Numbered from the stretch's first letter, positions 14,910 through 28,413 are shown. The stretch: 64,000 bases of DNA from Apostichopus japonicus (GCF_037975245.1 NC_092582.1:17696577-17760576); one strand, 5' to 3'. The notes: a model not told the origin generated them from the sequence alone. Translations and numbers: made by a program.

Positions 14910-14986
14910 TTGACAATATTTAGTATTTAATCTGTGGATTCCACATCGTTGACAATATTTAGTATTAAATCTGTGGATTCCACATT
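14910..14986. repeat. 38-bp tandem duplication
   Basis: GTTGACAATATTTAGTATT with following TCTGTGGATTCCACAT occurs twice, at 14910 and 14948. Confidence 0.85.
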
Positions 14987-17289
14987 CTAAAAAATTTACT
15001 TCATTTACTGTCAACGTTGAGGATTTAGATGCTGATTTAGATTACTGCCACCTACAACTTGGTTCCTGGAAGATTTATATCCAAATCTAGATTGATAATC
15101 AGTCGATACTTTATTTCTTATGATGTTTACGTAAATTGGCTTTTCGGGCATGTTAAGACTTCATCAGATTCTACGCAGTACAGTCCATGCACAAAATTTA
15201 AACAGCCCACAGTGCAGTTGAAGTATCCATTTAATGTACATGAAACTATTAACCAGAAAAGGGAAAAATGTTTCCGCTAGAAATCACCATCGAAGCACCT
15301 GTCACATTTTGTCCCGTACGTCACGTTTTGTCCCGTACGTCACATTCGGTTCTTTGATTATATAATTGTAGTTACTGTAGCTGCTAAGCATTATTTTAGA
15401 AAACAATTTGGGAGGTTTTGTCGACTAACGGCAAAAATTTCACAGAATATCTAAAAGAAACGTTGTTCATCCCTAAAAGCCTACAAACTTGTGACGTACG
15501 GGGACATTTGTGTTTGGAACAACAAATATTCAACTGATTCATGCTGCTGGCTGTTAGATCAAATTTCAAATGTCCTGTACGTCACACTGATATTTTAATT
15601 ATGCAAATTAGCAACCTGTAATTAATAGAATATGGTTAATTTCCGCCATCCCCCCCCCATAAAAAAAAAATTGAAAAATTATTCAGCTCCAAAATGATAC
15701 CATTTACTCACTATTCCAATGAAATTTAATATTTGATTTCGTGGATAGAATAGCTTGGACTTGCCTTTAAATAATGAAGTGTAAATACCTTAATTGCCAA
15801 TTACATTGACCTTCAGAGCAAGAACCAAATCAAGAAAGCAAGACAACAAAGTACAAGCACTGTTTCATGTTAGCACTGAAATTGGAGAATTCGGTGAAAG
15901 TGAAATATTGCTAATTATAACTTTAGAAACAAAACATAGCCACATTCTACTTTCAGAATTAATAATTACACATAGATTATTCACATAACCTAGTTGCCTT
16001 CCCAATAAATAATTTCTTCTTTTTTTGGGGTGAATGGAGATCATGATTGTGCAACATGTAATGAATGTACAGTGCTAATTTACACACAGATTGTGTGACG
16101 GAGGGTAAAGACGGACACTATCTTTGAAAATAGAGGCTGGATCACATTAATCTATGTTGTGACATGTGTATTCTATGTTATGACATTTCCAACATGAAAC
16201 AGCTTGAACTGTCTGTTTGTTAAAATTATTCAACCCTTTTTTCAGCAACATCGTTCAGCTGATTTTGGGACATATTACCATGTTTTTTGAGTATTTATAC
16301 ATGTACTAAAAAGGATGTATGTAGTCATTTTCATTGACTAGGTTCAACTTTCATTTTAAAGGAGGCAGTAAAAGTCTTCAGAAAAATTGGCAAAACTGCT
16401 TAAGTTTGCAACTTTCCAATTTTGCAAAATATGCTTAAGTTTGCAAAATTGCATTTTTGGCAATAACTGCAAAATATGGTTAATTTACACTTACTCTTGT
16501 ATGATTTTTTTTGGGGGGGGGAGGGGGGGATGTTGAAGAGCCAATCAAATTCATTGATTACTCGTTTGAAAGATGCCTTAACTTGAGCAATATAAAGTAT
16601 CACTTACTGTATTCAGCAAACCATGACTGCAGCCTGGATATTATTGCCTATACCGTTTCTGTGTTGTTATATTCAGGAAAAACGCCACTGAAAACTTGAT
16701 TTTAGCAGGTAGATGTTTTTAAGCACAAAGTAGTACTTTTTAGCAAGTGCTTAAACAGATAAAAAATAATTGTGAAATTCTAGGCGTGCAATTTATGCAG
16801 AGAATGGCTTTAAGCATGACCATTTCCTTTCATAGTTGTTTTTGACCTTAATTAACTACAACAACAAAAATCTTTACACAACGATAGAACTTCAAAAGGA
16901 TACAGTCACCAAAGACAACCTTTCAAATGACCGTGACCTTATACTTAATATGGAATTCAGTACAGATATATGGAAATCCCAAATGGTTGATTAGGATGTT
17001 TACTTCAAACTACAAACCCAATAAGTGAGACAGATTTTGCTCACAAGAGGCTAAACCAAGTGACAGATAGTAGGTCAATGAGAGCACTTTTCTTTATTTG
17101 CGTGTATGTCTCCTTACTTTTGTCAGCCCTAACGGAAGAACAAGACCAACTGAAAAGTTAAAGATGAGTTTTAGAGTTTAATAAGAACTGGGCCACTAGC
17201 TGGTACACCTACAGTATAATAGTTTCCTGACACTTTGGATGGTGGAATGAGGAGGGCAGTAGACCGGAATGGGCCCATCTATAGTAGAG

Positions 17290-17385
17290 GGCGATGATGA
17301 AGGTTACCAGATGCTCCAGACACTGCACAGGTAGAGTACAGTTGTTGTTTGGAGACAGGTAAGTGACTTCGAGTGAAGTATATAA
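17290..17385 (+). repeat. GAGACAGGTAAG dispersed repeat, diverged copy
   Basis: It has GAGGGCGATGATGAAGGTTA, CCAGATG and GGAGACAGGTAAGTGACTTC. Further short relatives of the core occur at about 2905-2940, 18203-18235, 19483-19515 and 44790-44820, and a reversed one at about 9650-9690. Confidence 0.55.
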
Positions 17386-17814
17386 TGCAGAGTGTGTTAC
17401 GCTGTCTGTCTGACAATTCTGTAACAAATATCGTGAGTAACGATTACTTGGATGGCAACAGTTACTGTGTCAGTACATGACATACTGTATATAGTAGAAG
17501 TAGTTATCGAGGTCAAATGACCCAAAAGCTAAATCTAACTAAACAACTGTAGAAACTATTCTCATGTTTAGATAAATTTACACTAGAGTTTAACTTTAGA
17601 CATTAAGAAACTATGACAATCAAAAAAACATAACCTTTGAACGAGCACCAAACACTATACATGTCTTGTACTCAATAAGATTCATGAGCAATTGAAACCA
17701 ATAAGATGATGTTCATTAGGTATCAGTCTTCATCAATGGTTAACTTCACAGCCTGGAAAACCTACATCTTAGGTACAAACATCTTTCTTTGTATTCTTTT
17801 TCTTTTTTGGGAAT

Positions 17815-17855
17815 GGGGAGGGGGAGGGGGAAGGGGAAGGGGAAGGGGAAGGAGT
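17815..17855 (+). repeat. (GGGGAA)n purine tract
   Basis: Repeated GGGGAAG/GGGGA units with G-quadruplex or triplex potential. Confidence 0.8.
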
Positions 17856-20800
17856 GGGACGAGGGAGTACACAGCATGTCAAATGGCTATGCGAATAAGA
17901 TGTTCTTCTGAATCTCACTGCAAACTGATGTACATAAGATGGGTATCACTATCCAGCTGCCATGTCCATACAACAATTGCAAAGCAACAACATGGCTTCC
18001 ATCAGCTGAATATAAGTTTTCAGTGTACATAGAAAATTGCTTGTACCCTTATAGGCTGTTAACTGTGATTGGTTGATTCATAAGGAAGAGAAGATGGGGT
18101 TGAACGGGAAGCAAGTTTGTATCTTAACCAGCTTAAATAGGCTAGGTAGATGGAAAAAGGGACTTCAAGTTAAGTATATAAAGTATATATGTTTAAGTAG
18201 AATTGAGACAGGTCAAAGAGGAATGCAGTAAATTAGTGGAATCATATCAATTATCAATCATTTCAATACATGGCCATATCACTGTTCAGAATCTACAGTC
18301 TACATGTGAGGGATTTCCACATTATCAGAATGTTGTACCTTTACCTTGTCGTTCAGATAACAGTTTTATGTTAGAATAAAGCCATCCCTTGAGGAACTAT
18401 CTTGGTTTATCTTGCGCCTGTATAAACATCCACTCAATGCTTTATACAGTTTGATAAAAGTGGAATGTTTATATAGTAAAGGATGTACTACTAGGGTCTA
18501 GTGACATCGTTAGGTATTTCAAGGAAGTTACTGCATACATGTTCCTTTTATACAGCCAGCTACCAAGCAGTGTGCACAGCAAAATCGAGTGTTATACATA
18601 TATAGCTATCTGCAATGAAACCTGCTGCCTAATGCTTGTCTACGAAATGTGACCACAAGTCCAGGGTATGTGCAGCTCTGTTCAAATGTGTGCGTTTACC
18701 CCAATCTGTACAGTGTACATACCTGACTACCTACTGTATACCTACCTACCTACCTATACACATACATACATACTGACACACAGACAAACACACAGACATA
18801 CCACACTGAATCAACACAAAAGTTTATATTTTTTTCATCTAAGAGGAAGCTATCAATGAAAATGTAAACTTAAATTGAAATTTGATACTTGACATTTAAG
18901 AGCCTGCTTACGAACTCCGACCTCCTTCTCTTCTGCATTGGTGAATACATGAATAGTACCTAGAGTTCTCTGCTCCGACAGTTTCCTGGAAGTACCAACT
19001 GACACTGTGTTGCCGCCCTTCAATCTGATTTTCTACATATCATTATTACACTTTTACAGAGTTTATGTGCCCAAGCATTCTTGAGTTAACGAGGATTCTA
19101 CTAGTACCCTAACCTAATAAAATGTTACAAGGGACAGGTCCAGGGTTCTAAGGAAGAGGAGTGCTGCCCATTTGTGTCTTTGTGTGATTGTTCAATAACT
19201 AGTAACAAACAGGAACTGTGCCATACCAGTCCCCCCCCCCGATCCCACCCACCCACTCCCCCACATCTTCCAATATATTACTGTTACTCCCATGAAGTAC
19301 TAATCTGTATTTTTTCCATCATTTATATTTCATCCACTTGAATCCAACAAGTCCTTGCATTGCAGCGGCATTTTCTAATATAAATCAAGTTCTACATTGA
19401 TTAGGGTTTCATCTCCTGTATCACAAGCACTCTTACCTAAATCCATGATCGGGATGGTTAGAGTGCATCGACACTATTTGGAGTGGAGACAGATAAGCAA
19501 TGACTGAAGTACATGCGTCCACAATCCCGCTGAAGTACCGACCCCTGTCAGCAATCCAAAACTTGAGTAATAAAAGATGAATCAGATTAAATTGCCTGAG
19601 CACTGTGACATTATCGACACCTCGTAAAAGTCACCCGATATACCAGCAACTCTTCGCAAGCTGGCAACAGAAACCGACACGCTTGTATTATACTTCACGT
19701 GAATCTAATACACCATTTGTTTACATGGCTTTGTCAAGTAGAAATTTCAATGCAAAATGCAGCTCTATGTAAATGCTTACTAGAATATGCCAGTGGTAAA
19801 ATTTATTTTTTTGACTGTAAAAAGAGGAACTAAGTAGTATCTAATTGGAATTTGCATACAATTCTACATGCCAAATTTTCAGATTTTAATGATCAAGGTG
19901 CTCCCATTTTGTACCCAAACGGTAACTTAAATGCTCAGCATTTCAAATTAACATTTGATGGCAATTATCGTATACTACATGTAAGACATCCTTCGAGATT
20001 TTTTTTCTCGAAATGAATGTCATTGAATGAGTAAGTAATGCATTTGATTCAATCCTCCATATTTCGTCGGTCGGACGGCTTTCTTACAGTACAGTAATAT
20101 ATAAAACACATGTTATAAGCAAATTTCCCCAAAAAATGTTAAGGTGTTTGACTTTTGCTTCACTATTTGAGATCAAACTTCACTAAACAAAACTAAATTA
20201 ATTACTTTTTGATAAGATTTGACTACTGGGTACCTTTGCAATATTATTTACTCAAATGCGCTAACTTTAAAGCAGGCAGGTGATGTCAGAGATGCACATT
20301 GTCAAAAGATGTTTTCTTTAAATTCTTTATTTTATACTTCAACTGTTTTGATCTTGAATTAGGTACAGTTCCAACTTCAGTCCAATAACAATGAACATAA
20401 AGTACATGTTCTATTTATTATTATGTATTTATTTTTAACTTTTTTTTCAGCTATGTCATCTCCCTTGTTTGCTACTTAAGGTAACTTCTGGTACAACTTG
20501 GAATGATTCTTGAAAAACATCTCCAAAACTGCCACTAGGAATTGAACGAAAATTCCACCACCTGGTTGTGTCTAGATTATATTCCGCTTTTAAAAATTGT
20601 ATCAGAAATATTATTTACCTCAAAACTATCTAAGGTTATTAAATGTACTGATGTGTTTATATTTAAATGCGTCTGTGCATAAAACACTCTGGGAGGTTAG
20701 GAAAGGCACACTAAGAAACATACATCTACAGTACTGGTATTGTGTGCTATATATACTGTAGGTTATAGGTCAACATACTGTTTAACATGGAGTTCACTAC

Positions 20801-23046
20801 TTTGATGGGCTTGAACTTGGGAAATTTGGGTTATGGGCAAAATCACACATCCTACCTGTTATAGCTCAGACAAGACAAAATAAGTGTCATATAATGTGTT
20901 ATTAAACAACCTTTGCTAGAGCTACAAAAAGGAGTTCAAACAGAGAAGGAGAGGAACAGTGGTACTGTTAGATAAGGAAAATCTTGTTAAGCAGGAAATA
21001 AAGTGTTCAACCTATTCTAGCTCCGTTCTAATTTTCTCACCTTGCAAAGCCAGAGAGAAAAATGTACATGCGTACATATGCATAGTTAGACAGAGATAAC
21101 TTCTGTACTGTGATACACACTCTAGGTATGTGCTGAGCTATTAACATTAATTAAGACAGCAGGTGTTATACCAACCAACAGGACTGAATAATTTGACTCA
21201 GAATACAGATTTGTTCGTAATCAGAAAATAGAATGTTGTGGGACGAGAAATATTTTTTATGTTCAAGATTTTTCTTTAAGGAAGAGCGTGCTTATTGCGC
21301 TGAAATGTGGACATTATTGCTGTCACAGGGTTAAAATAAATATGGGTATGGAGGAAATGTGCATATGTGTCGTAAGTTGCCAGTAACAAACTCTTCAATG
21401 CTAGATTATTTTAACAGCCTCTCCTCTACAGTACACAAATTACTGCACTACTTTGTGTTAAAAAATCAATAATTTATACATGTATAGATTTGCATAAATT
21501 TACTTTGGCAACACAGATTAGGACTTTCTTAGTACATGAATTTATGAAAAATAATTTTACTTTTATACCTGTTACCGATGTCTTTCACCATTGCCAGATG
21601 TAAATTTGCATGCGTGTGTACATGCATGTACACAGTAAGCAATATTACCTGTGTGCAATGAGCAACACATACAGTATCTGTCCACATTGATAAAAGTAAC
21701 GTTTTAAAGCTTTTTCTACTTCACATTCTACTTATCAGACATCAAGTCAAAGACAAGCTTGGTTATGTCCATACCATCCTTTGCCTTCATACATTCATAC
21801 TTTTACAAGATTTGTATAAAGCACATGTTCAGTAACTATCTCTCTCGCCCCCAGTGGACAATATGGAATTTTACTCTGACTGCTTTCAAAATCAATAATT
21901 AATACCATGCACAGGTGTGAAAAATAACACATGCTAACAAAGGTAAGCAAAACCGAGGATTGTTAACATATTGATTGTTATCAATCCATATGCTTTTGAT
22001 AAATATTGCTTTTGTGTACATGATCTCTTTGTTCGTTAACAAAACTTGATTTAAATCAAGACACTTGACTGAATTATAAGATCAGAATAAAATAAGCAAC
22101 TATTTGTTCCTTTGTAGTGTTTTTTGTTGTTGTTGTCTAATTTGTTGGAACACTGATGCATGTAATGACTGTTTCACTCACTCACTTGCCAATTTAGTTA
22201 ATGTAGGAGATAACACTAAAAGTAAAAGATGTAAACACTAACATGAACTTATCACTATTGTGTTGATGGACTATTTCTTTCAGCACATCAGTGAAGACTC
22301 AAGGAATATACTTGTATTCATGGCGCGTGGTAGTCGCTCCGCTCATGGACTGTGATGATTGGGTTGATTAGTGAGAATGTCATTCTCATGCAACAAGCGA
22401 TGGAGAAAATAACTACAATTCACAAAACAGTGAATAATTTTTGGCGGCGTGTAAAAGTGGGCAAAACTTGATGGAAGAGTCTAAAAATTGCAATAACAGG
22501 CAACTTGTATCAAATATTGCCTATGCAGCATGGGTCCCAAATGAACTTACATAGGCCTAATCATTTGGCCTAAGGTTATGTATGGTAAAGACTAGGCTTA
22601 CTGTACTGGCTAGTACAGTTTCTTACTCTCTTTTAAATTTACATATTCGCTGACAATTGAACCAACTGAGTACTTGGGCATATTTCGGTCCGAAAGTTTG
22701 CATTTGTTTCCAAAGCCTTTTTCTACAATGGGGTCATGTTGTCACCAATATAAGTCTCATAGTCTTTAGCCGAGTTGCTAAATTGTTAATACGAACCAGG
22801 AAGTAAGATTCTGAAAAAGAGTAAGGCAAATAACACACAGTATTGAAAAAAAATACACCACCGTACTAAAGAACTTGTGGGACGACACAACAAATTTGAT
22901 TTTTTTTTAAATTTTAAAACACCATAGCAACAAGCCAATATTGCCATGAACAAATTGAATTTGCTGCTACATTCATGGTTTCATAAGATATATTTCGAAA
23001 TGTAGTTCTAGGCATTCCAGTGGCAGAAGCCTAACGTGGTTCGTAC

Positions 23047-23259
23047 CTGTGACATTTGAGTACGGCCTTGACTGTAGTTTATTTCCAGAAGATTCACGGC
23101 TCTTGGGTGAAGGTGATTTAGAAGTTGACATAGTAGAACTCCGTCTCTCAAATTCATTAATAGATCAATAGTATCCGCAGAAGTACTCATAATCCTGTGA
23201 TCTGGCATCACCACCCCTAACTGGAGAAGCCATTGGGCAGCTTTTTTCCAATCATCCAT
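23047..23259 (-). CDS. Vav-family guanine nucleotide exchange factor, first coding exon (partial CH domain)
   Basis: The 71 codons encode the N-terminal half of a type-3 calponin-homology domain. The start MDDWKKAAQWLLQLGVV, the core LRDGVLLCQLLNHL (about residues 37-50), the following HPRAVNLLEIN, and the end in QMSQ all match the Vav1/2/3 N-terminus. Known vertebrate Vav genes also break right after QMSQ. Here a good donor (ACAG|gtacga) sits at 23046-23045 and leaves a phase-0 exon. The ATG at 23259 is preceded in frame by TGA at 23281-23283, which fixes the start. Vav proteins are cytoplasmic Rho/Rac GEFs downstream of tyrosine kinases, and the CH domain helps autoinhibition. The remaining CH, acidic, DH, PH, C1 and SH2/SH3 exons were not found by eye at lower coordinates, so they probably lie beyond a long first intron or outside the window. 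The paralogue cannot be told, and invertebrates usually have one Vav. Confidence 0.9.
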
Positions 23260-23677
23260 ATTGAGTCCACGATTGTTGTCTCACACAGGAGTAGCAATAA
23301 CAAACGTCTGTAACGTACTAAGCACGAAATGTAACGCAGCAAACGCTGCTGACAAACGGGCAAGCTGACACACTGACAAAAGCCTAACCCTCAGAATGAT
23401 AACACGTCACACAGCCAAAATCAACGAGGCATATGGGACATATTTCACTTGTTACAACTGTAATGTTTCCGGTCCGTTCGCTCTGGCTAGTTGTTTAAAT
23501 ATATCGTTTTGTAAATTTTTTCGATGCTAGAAAAAAACCAATGACTGAGTGATCATACCAAGTGTGTAGCTCGATTCACTTGGGAAAAGTTATGAGGGCT
23601 GCCAGCGCGATCACAACTTCACAAGAGCTAGCAGTTTGAAAAGTGAGCATGTGCCCATATCGAATTTGGATACGGAA
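23260..23677 (-). promoter_or_regulatory. Probable Vav 5' UTR and promoter region
   Basis: The sequence upstream of the Vav ATG is locally richer in C, G and CpG than the AT-rich flanks (for example around 23290-23420 and 23580-23620). This is where the first-exon UTR and promoter must lie unless a non-coding exon precedes it. No clear TATA box or specific factor site was identified. Confidence 0.35.
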
Positions 23678-23983
23678 ATGTTGACAAGCTTTTCACAAGC
23701 CATGCAGCACCTTAATCATGTTTGCTTCTCGTGTTCCAACAAGGAAATGTTCAGATGTTCAGATGGTGGTAGCATAGCAACACCGGGGTTTTGTTCGAAT
23801 GACCTCGGAGTTAATTTCTCTAAAAGGATCCTGGAGGAACATTTTTCTTATGCCTTCAAGGACCGACCCACGATGCGAGGAAAGCTGGCACCGAAACCAA
23901 GCTTGCATTCTTTTGCAACTTTTCTAGTCAAAACTGTTGGGGAATTTTCGAGAGCACTACCATCTCAAGCAAACCAAGCATGA
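23678..23983 (+). CDS. Possible single-exon ORF (101 aa) divergent from the Vav exon
   Basis: An ATG-initiated ORF begins about 420 bp from the Vav start, on the opposite strand. It contains several cysteines (HVCFSCSNKEMFRCSDGG) and ends GEFSRALPSQANQA. No domain is recognised. Composition is slightly more coding-like than the AT-rich surroundings. It could be a divergent promoter transcript or chance. Confidence 0.15.
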   Translation: MLTSFSQAMQHLNHVCFSCSNKEMFRCSDGGSIATPGFCSNDLGVNFSKRILEEHFSYAFKDRPTMRGKLAPKPSLHSFATFLVKTVGEFSRALPSQANQA

Positions 23984-25004
23984 TAATTCCTTCGATACTC
24001 TCCGAGAAAACACGGAACCGATTTAGAAGTTTGTGACATGATAACCTCTAGCCTCCTACTATTGGAAAAATCACATTACGCCGTCAATGGACGGTAGCCT
24101 ACACGATAAGTTATCAAAGCCATTGAAAATCTTGTAAACCTTTTAACAGGGTGGTGAGTTTGAGCGGTCGCAGCATGCTTAAAACGCCCTCCCACCAATG
24201 AAAAAATGCCCCGGTGGTTGCACGTCAGTTGAATGAAGTTTTCAAAGGCAACATCTGTATGAAACTTTAGGGCCAAACCCGAACAGCAAATTTAGATGTC
24301 TCTATATGGTTCGAGTCACTCCCAGATTAATGTATGTCGTCCAGTTACAGAGTTACAGAGTTGTTGACAATTAACAATTCATAATCATGGACGTTAAATA
24401 TGAATGTGAGAGACTGACTTCGGTCAGCTTGCAGCTTTGTTAAGCCAAATAGGCTTCTTCGCGAGTTCCTGCTTGCAGGAGGATCTAATATACATAAGTA
24501 AATACATAACTTATTATGCAATCAGTCGACAGTTTGGCAATTGAGGGTTTAGATGTTCCAATAAGAGGATGTATACCAGTTTTAGGCGGTCTCAGTAGGC
24601 CTAGTACACAAAACGATGTAGAGCAGAACATGAATGATCGGGATATATTTTACAATCTAGCATATTTTGAAGCTTGTGTGATTGATGTCTTTTACAATCA
24701 TAATAGTCTGAAATGCCATCAGTAATCATATTTGCACTCAAAATTTGCCAAATGATTAAGAAAAAATCACTTCGCCTAAAAGTCACTCATGATTTTCAAA
24801 CCGGCGATCGAGTGGTTTAAATATAAGCCGATTCCAAAGTATTTCCACCCTCACTGAGATAGCCTATGGAAGGTATTATTCTTTATAGTGAACTCTCCAC
24901 ATTGTCTGAGGATAACTTGTGGTTTGTCAGAACCCGCCATTAACTTCAGTAAGCTAACGTTATAGGCAAAAATTGTCGAAGACCTGTTTTAGTAGGTTAA
25001 CCCA

Positions 25005-25033
25005 GGGAGTTGTTATGTTCCATAACAACTCCC
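25005..25033 (+). other. Perfect 13-bp hairpin followed by T6
   Basis: GGGAGTTGTTATG, a TTC loop, then CATAACAACTCCC form an uninterrupted stem, and TTTTTT follows directly. The shape resembles a small-RNA or Pol III terminator-like hairpin, or the tip of a mobile element. No upstream promoter was recognised. Confidence 0.55.
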
Positions 25034-25261
25034 TTTTTTACCACAAGAGTATAAAAGCAAGTATAAAAGGAATAGGGACACGCAGAACAGACTTTTGTCA
25101 CTTGTGCTTGACACGAACAGTCAAATAATGTGTTTATTGATCTGTGGCAATGTTAAGAGTTCCAGTTTAAAAATCCGGGTTCAGCTGGTGATTCTGCAGT
25201 ACGTCATGCATGATAAAGTATACACTAAGGAACTATACTGAGCAGCCTTGTCTTTTTTTTC

Positions 25262-25884
25262 GGGACAAACTAAAACGAATGACAGCGAATGACCGAATGA
25301 CAATTGACTTTGTACAGGGTTAATTATCATTTGCGAATGACAGCGAATGAAGGCGAATGACAACGTGAATGACACCGAATGACAACGAAGGACAGTATTG
25401 AGAAGAGATGGAATGATTAACGGAGTGGATTAAATGCGGTTATTGGTTTTCTGCGCAAAAATGATTTGAGTAAAATCGCATATAACGTGGTTGCAGGGTT
25501 TTGGTGTAATTTACGGATAGAAACAACAGGGAAAGTTTTTGTGTGAGAATGCGCTTGAGTGCTGTGCTTTTTACCTCTGTAGATTTATATAGAAAGATAA
25601 CTGAAGCCGTTTCAAGATTATAGTATTGTTAGTTTCTAACAATTAATATCGGAAAAATGACGTTAAATTTACTTTTCAAAATCAGACTATAAGGTGCGTT
25701 TCTATCTTGTCCGTACTTTACTAGATCTAGATACCCACGAAGTCTGAACTGTGATATCCGGTTGAAACAAATGTCTGTGCTGTCATTACTGTCATTCGTT
25801 TTAGTCAACGCATTTTTTTTAGTGTGTACAACATATTGTCATTCGTTATGTGTAACGCAATTGTCATTCGTTTTAGTTACACCC
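25262..25884. mobile_element. Unnamed 0.62-kb element with inverted ends and subterminal CGAATGACA repeats
   Basis: ACTAAAACGAATGACA at 25269-25284 is exactly reversed at 25862-25877. The similarity extends outward to GGG and inward as clustered copies of CGAATGACA: about nine in direct orientation at 25276-25395 and about four inverted at 25780-25870. Subterminal repeats of this kind usually bind a transposase. T-runs flank both sides, so the duplication cannot be read. No ORF of note lies inside. The family is not recognised. Confidence 0.6.
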
Positions 25885-26599
25885 TTTTTTTCGTATCTTC
25901 GATAGATCTGCGACTGGTGAGTCTCTAAGCTGCTTCTGAGGGTAGGCACTCCTAGAACAGCTGTTCCTTGTAAGAGGGACTGCAAATAAAGAAAGGGAAT
26001 TAGCTATAATGCAGTGGTATGCACGCAGGGTATTTATACGTTTGGCGGATATATATACAGACTGCTAGGAGCCGTATATATTTCACTAACATTCTTTAAT
26101 TTCCCTGTTGCCAATCAAGGGTATGTAATCAAGTAGTGGCGTGCTTCATATTTGAAAGTAGTCAAACGTCGAAGACCAATGGTGTTTTTTTTTGGGGAGG
26201 GGGGGGGGTCAAATCTAAAGCGAATAATTATATGCTTGCCAGACATTGAGGACTAAGAAATGTTAAATTAGAAATTACATGCCCCCCCCCCGAGCATATT
26301 TTTAGTATTTTTTATGATATCGCTAGTAATTTCAAATTAGAAAATGCTTAGATGCAACTTACAAGGCCTGGGAAGTGCCATTTCCAGCGATCTGGGAGGC
26401 ATTTTCGGCATAAATGTTCTTCTACGCATCGCGCCAATTATGGTGGCGCTAGGCTTAGATAGTTTGTATACAGGCTTCGCCACTCCCTTGGCAAATTTCT
26501 CGCTACGCGCCTGAGCAAATGACCTACAGATTTATGAAATTTTAGTTTGGTAAAGCATCGCCGAAAAATATTAAAAAAAGAGAAATAGTTGTGCTTTAA

Positions 26600-26935
26600 A
26601 GGCATTGAAGACTCTGAAAAAGTTAACTTTCCGTTGCTTGCAAATGAAGTTTTCTGGTTGTCGCTACAAAATGCAGACAGTAATGTAACGTGATACCTTG
26701 TTATCTTTAGCTGGACCTGAGATGTCCATCGCTGTATCGTTTGTACACTGTGCTGTGGGTATTGACCGCAGCTGTATGTACTGACTGTACACTAGTGTCT
26801 AATTATCGAAGGTAGCAAGCTGTGTGCGTATTTTCTGGGATCGATGGTGATGTCTAACACTTCTGTTACACCTCATTCGAATCTAGGTCAGATTACCGGC
26901 ATTAGACGTTTCTTTTGCGCGAGTCTTCACACCCT
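26600..26935 (+). mobile_element. TTAA-flanked MITE, copy 1
   Basis: A 336-bp element begins AGGCATTGAAGACTC and ends GAGTCTTCACACCCT, which are imperfect terminal inverted repeats. TTAA lies directly outside both ends (26596-26599, 26936-26939), the target duplication of piggyBac-superfamily elements. It has no coding capacity. The interior is shared with the five other copies in this window. Confidence 0.85.
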
Positions 26936-28413
26936 TTAAAGCTACAAATGTAACCAGATGCTCGAACAGCAGACACATTCACATGATATAATCCACGCTA
27001 GTAAAAAATGCTGCACCGAGAGACGTCGAGCGCTAGCTAGCTCAAACCCTGGGGAACAATAATGTCACCGGGCCCCAGTTTTTGCACTCTTCATTTTACT
27101 AACTTATATATTATGAAAATTAGAATAACACTCAGTTCTTTATCCAGGTCCTTTATATTTCCCACGGCCCTCTGATTGACCGCAGCCCCGGGACCCACCC
27201 CCTTCCCATCTCCTGAGGCCTGTAATTGACCTCTAATAATTTGATGACAGTCCCTTGATCTTTCTCGATCTTCAGCTGAGGGGGGGGGGGTTGTTTTTAA
27301 AGAGGCTATAGGGGGTGACTTTTTGCATATTTGCAGTGACTGTCATCATTTTCGTAAATAGACAGTTGAATGTTCTCCTTCCCCAGTTTTGTGACAAACC
27401 TCAAAACTGTTCCTATTCATATTTTTTGTTTTGTTAATAAGGAGCCAGGGGCACTTGTGGTTAAAATTGCCCCTTTGTTATTTAAAATGTACCCTTTTGT
27501 TGACATATACCTTAAAAGAAATGTAAATAGAAATTGCCCTATTATTTAGAAAATTTGTATTTTAGAAAATGTCATATCGTTGAAAAAAGATTCCATTACT
27601 GGCATTGTTGTGGTTTTTGCCTATTGAGGAACCGTGGTTTGTCTTTAAAGTCACCTGTCCCTCTGCCCCAAGTAGTTCGTGACAACCCAGATTTAACGCC
27701 CGTGCCTCGGAAAATGATTCAATAACTTGTGTTACGTAATCCTGTTCATTACGAGAGGTTCAAATAAGCATTTCTGGTAAACTTTAAGAGAAGAAGTGAT
27801 AAGGCGGCGGGTTTCTTGTCTTTTTAAGTTTGCAAAAACTTAGAGCCATGCGGTTGGCTGGAAGAAACGTTTTAGCGTTTTGAGCTATCTGTTTTTGAAG
27901 AAACTTCATTTCATTTGAGGAAGTACGGGATACTTGCCGAATTTCCGTACCTACCACGTACGCATAGAATAAATAGTGGTACTGAAATCGAAAAGGAAGT
28001 GAAGTGTGTTGAGGCTTTTAAGAGCATTGTATTTGCTGTTAAAGTTCGTACCCGGATCAACCAAGCGGTAAACTCTTTGTCATGGGCTAATTGTTTGTAT
28101 TGTAATCCTCATATCAATTTGGGGACTTGTTGTTGTTGTTGCAACATCAACGCATATGCCACTTACACTACTATTTGAGTAAGGAATTCTGCAAATAGGG
28201 ATATGGTCATGGATATATTATACAGAGTTTGAACTCAAGTTGCTATTTTTTTGTTGAGCTAGTCTTGGCAGAGACTAAAGTTGATGCAATATTGTCCCCT
28301 GCCAGGTTTGCAACTGTTGAATAAACAAGACCGAAATTAAGAGATACTACGCTGTTTATTTTAGCTGATAAAATGGGATTCCATGCTAATGTTGCCAGAT
28401 GAGATTTTTGAAG

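Larger units (their letters stand above)
13061..23046. other. Probable Vav intron 1 and/or intergenic DNA
   Basis: No exon with Vav features (second half of the CH domain, DH, PH or SH2) was recognised. The region holds short repeats, G-rich tracts and repeated CCCGTACGTCAC words at 15310-15345. Confidence 0.5.

Noticed and set aside
23008-23046. Extension of the Vav ORF past QMSQ
   Set aside because: The codons after the donor (VRTTLGFCHWNA) do not match the CH domain, and the family intron falls here.
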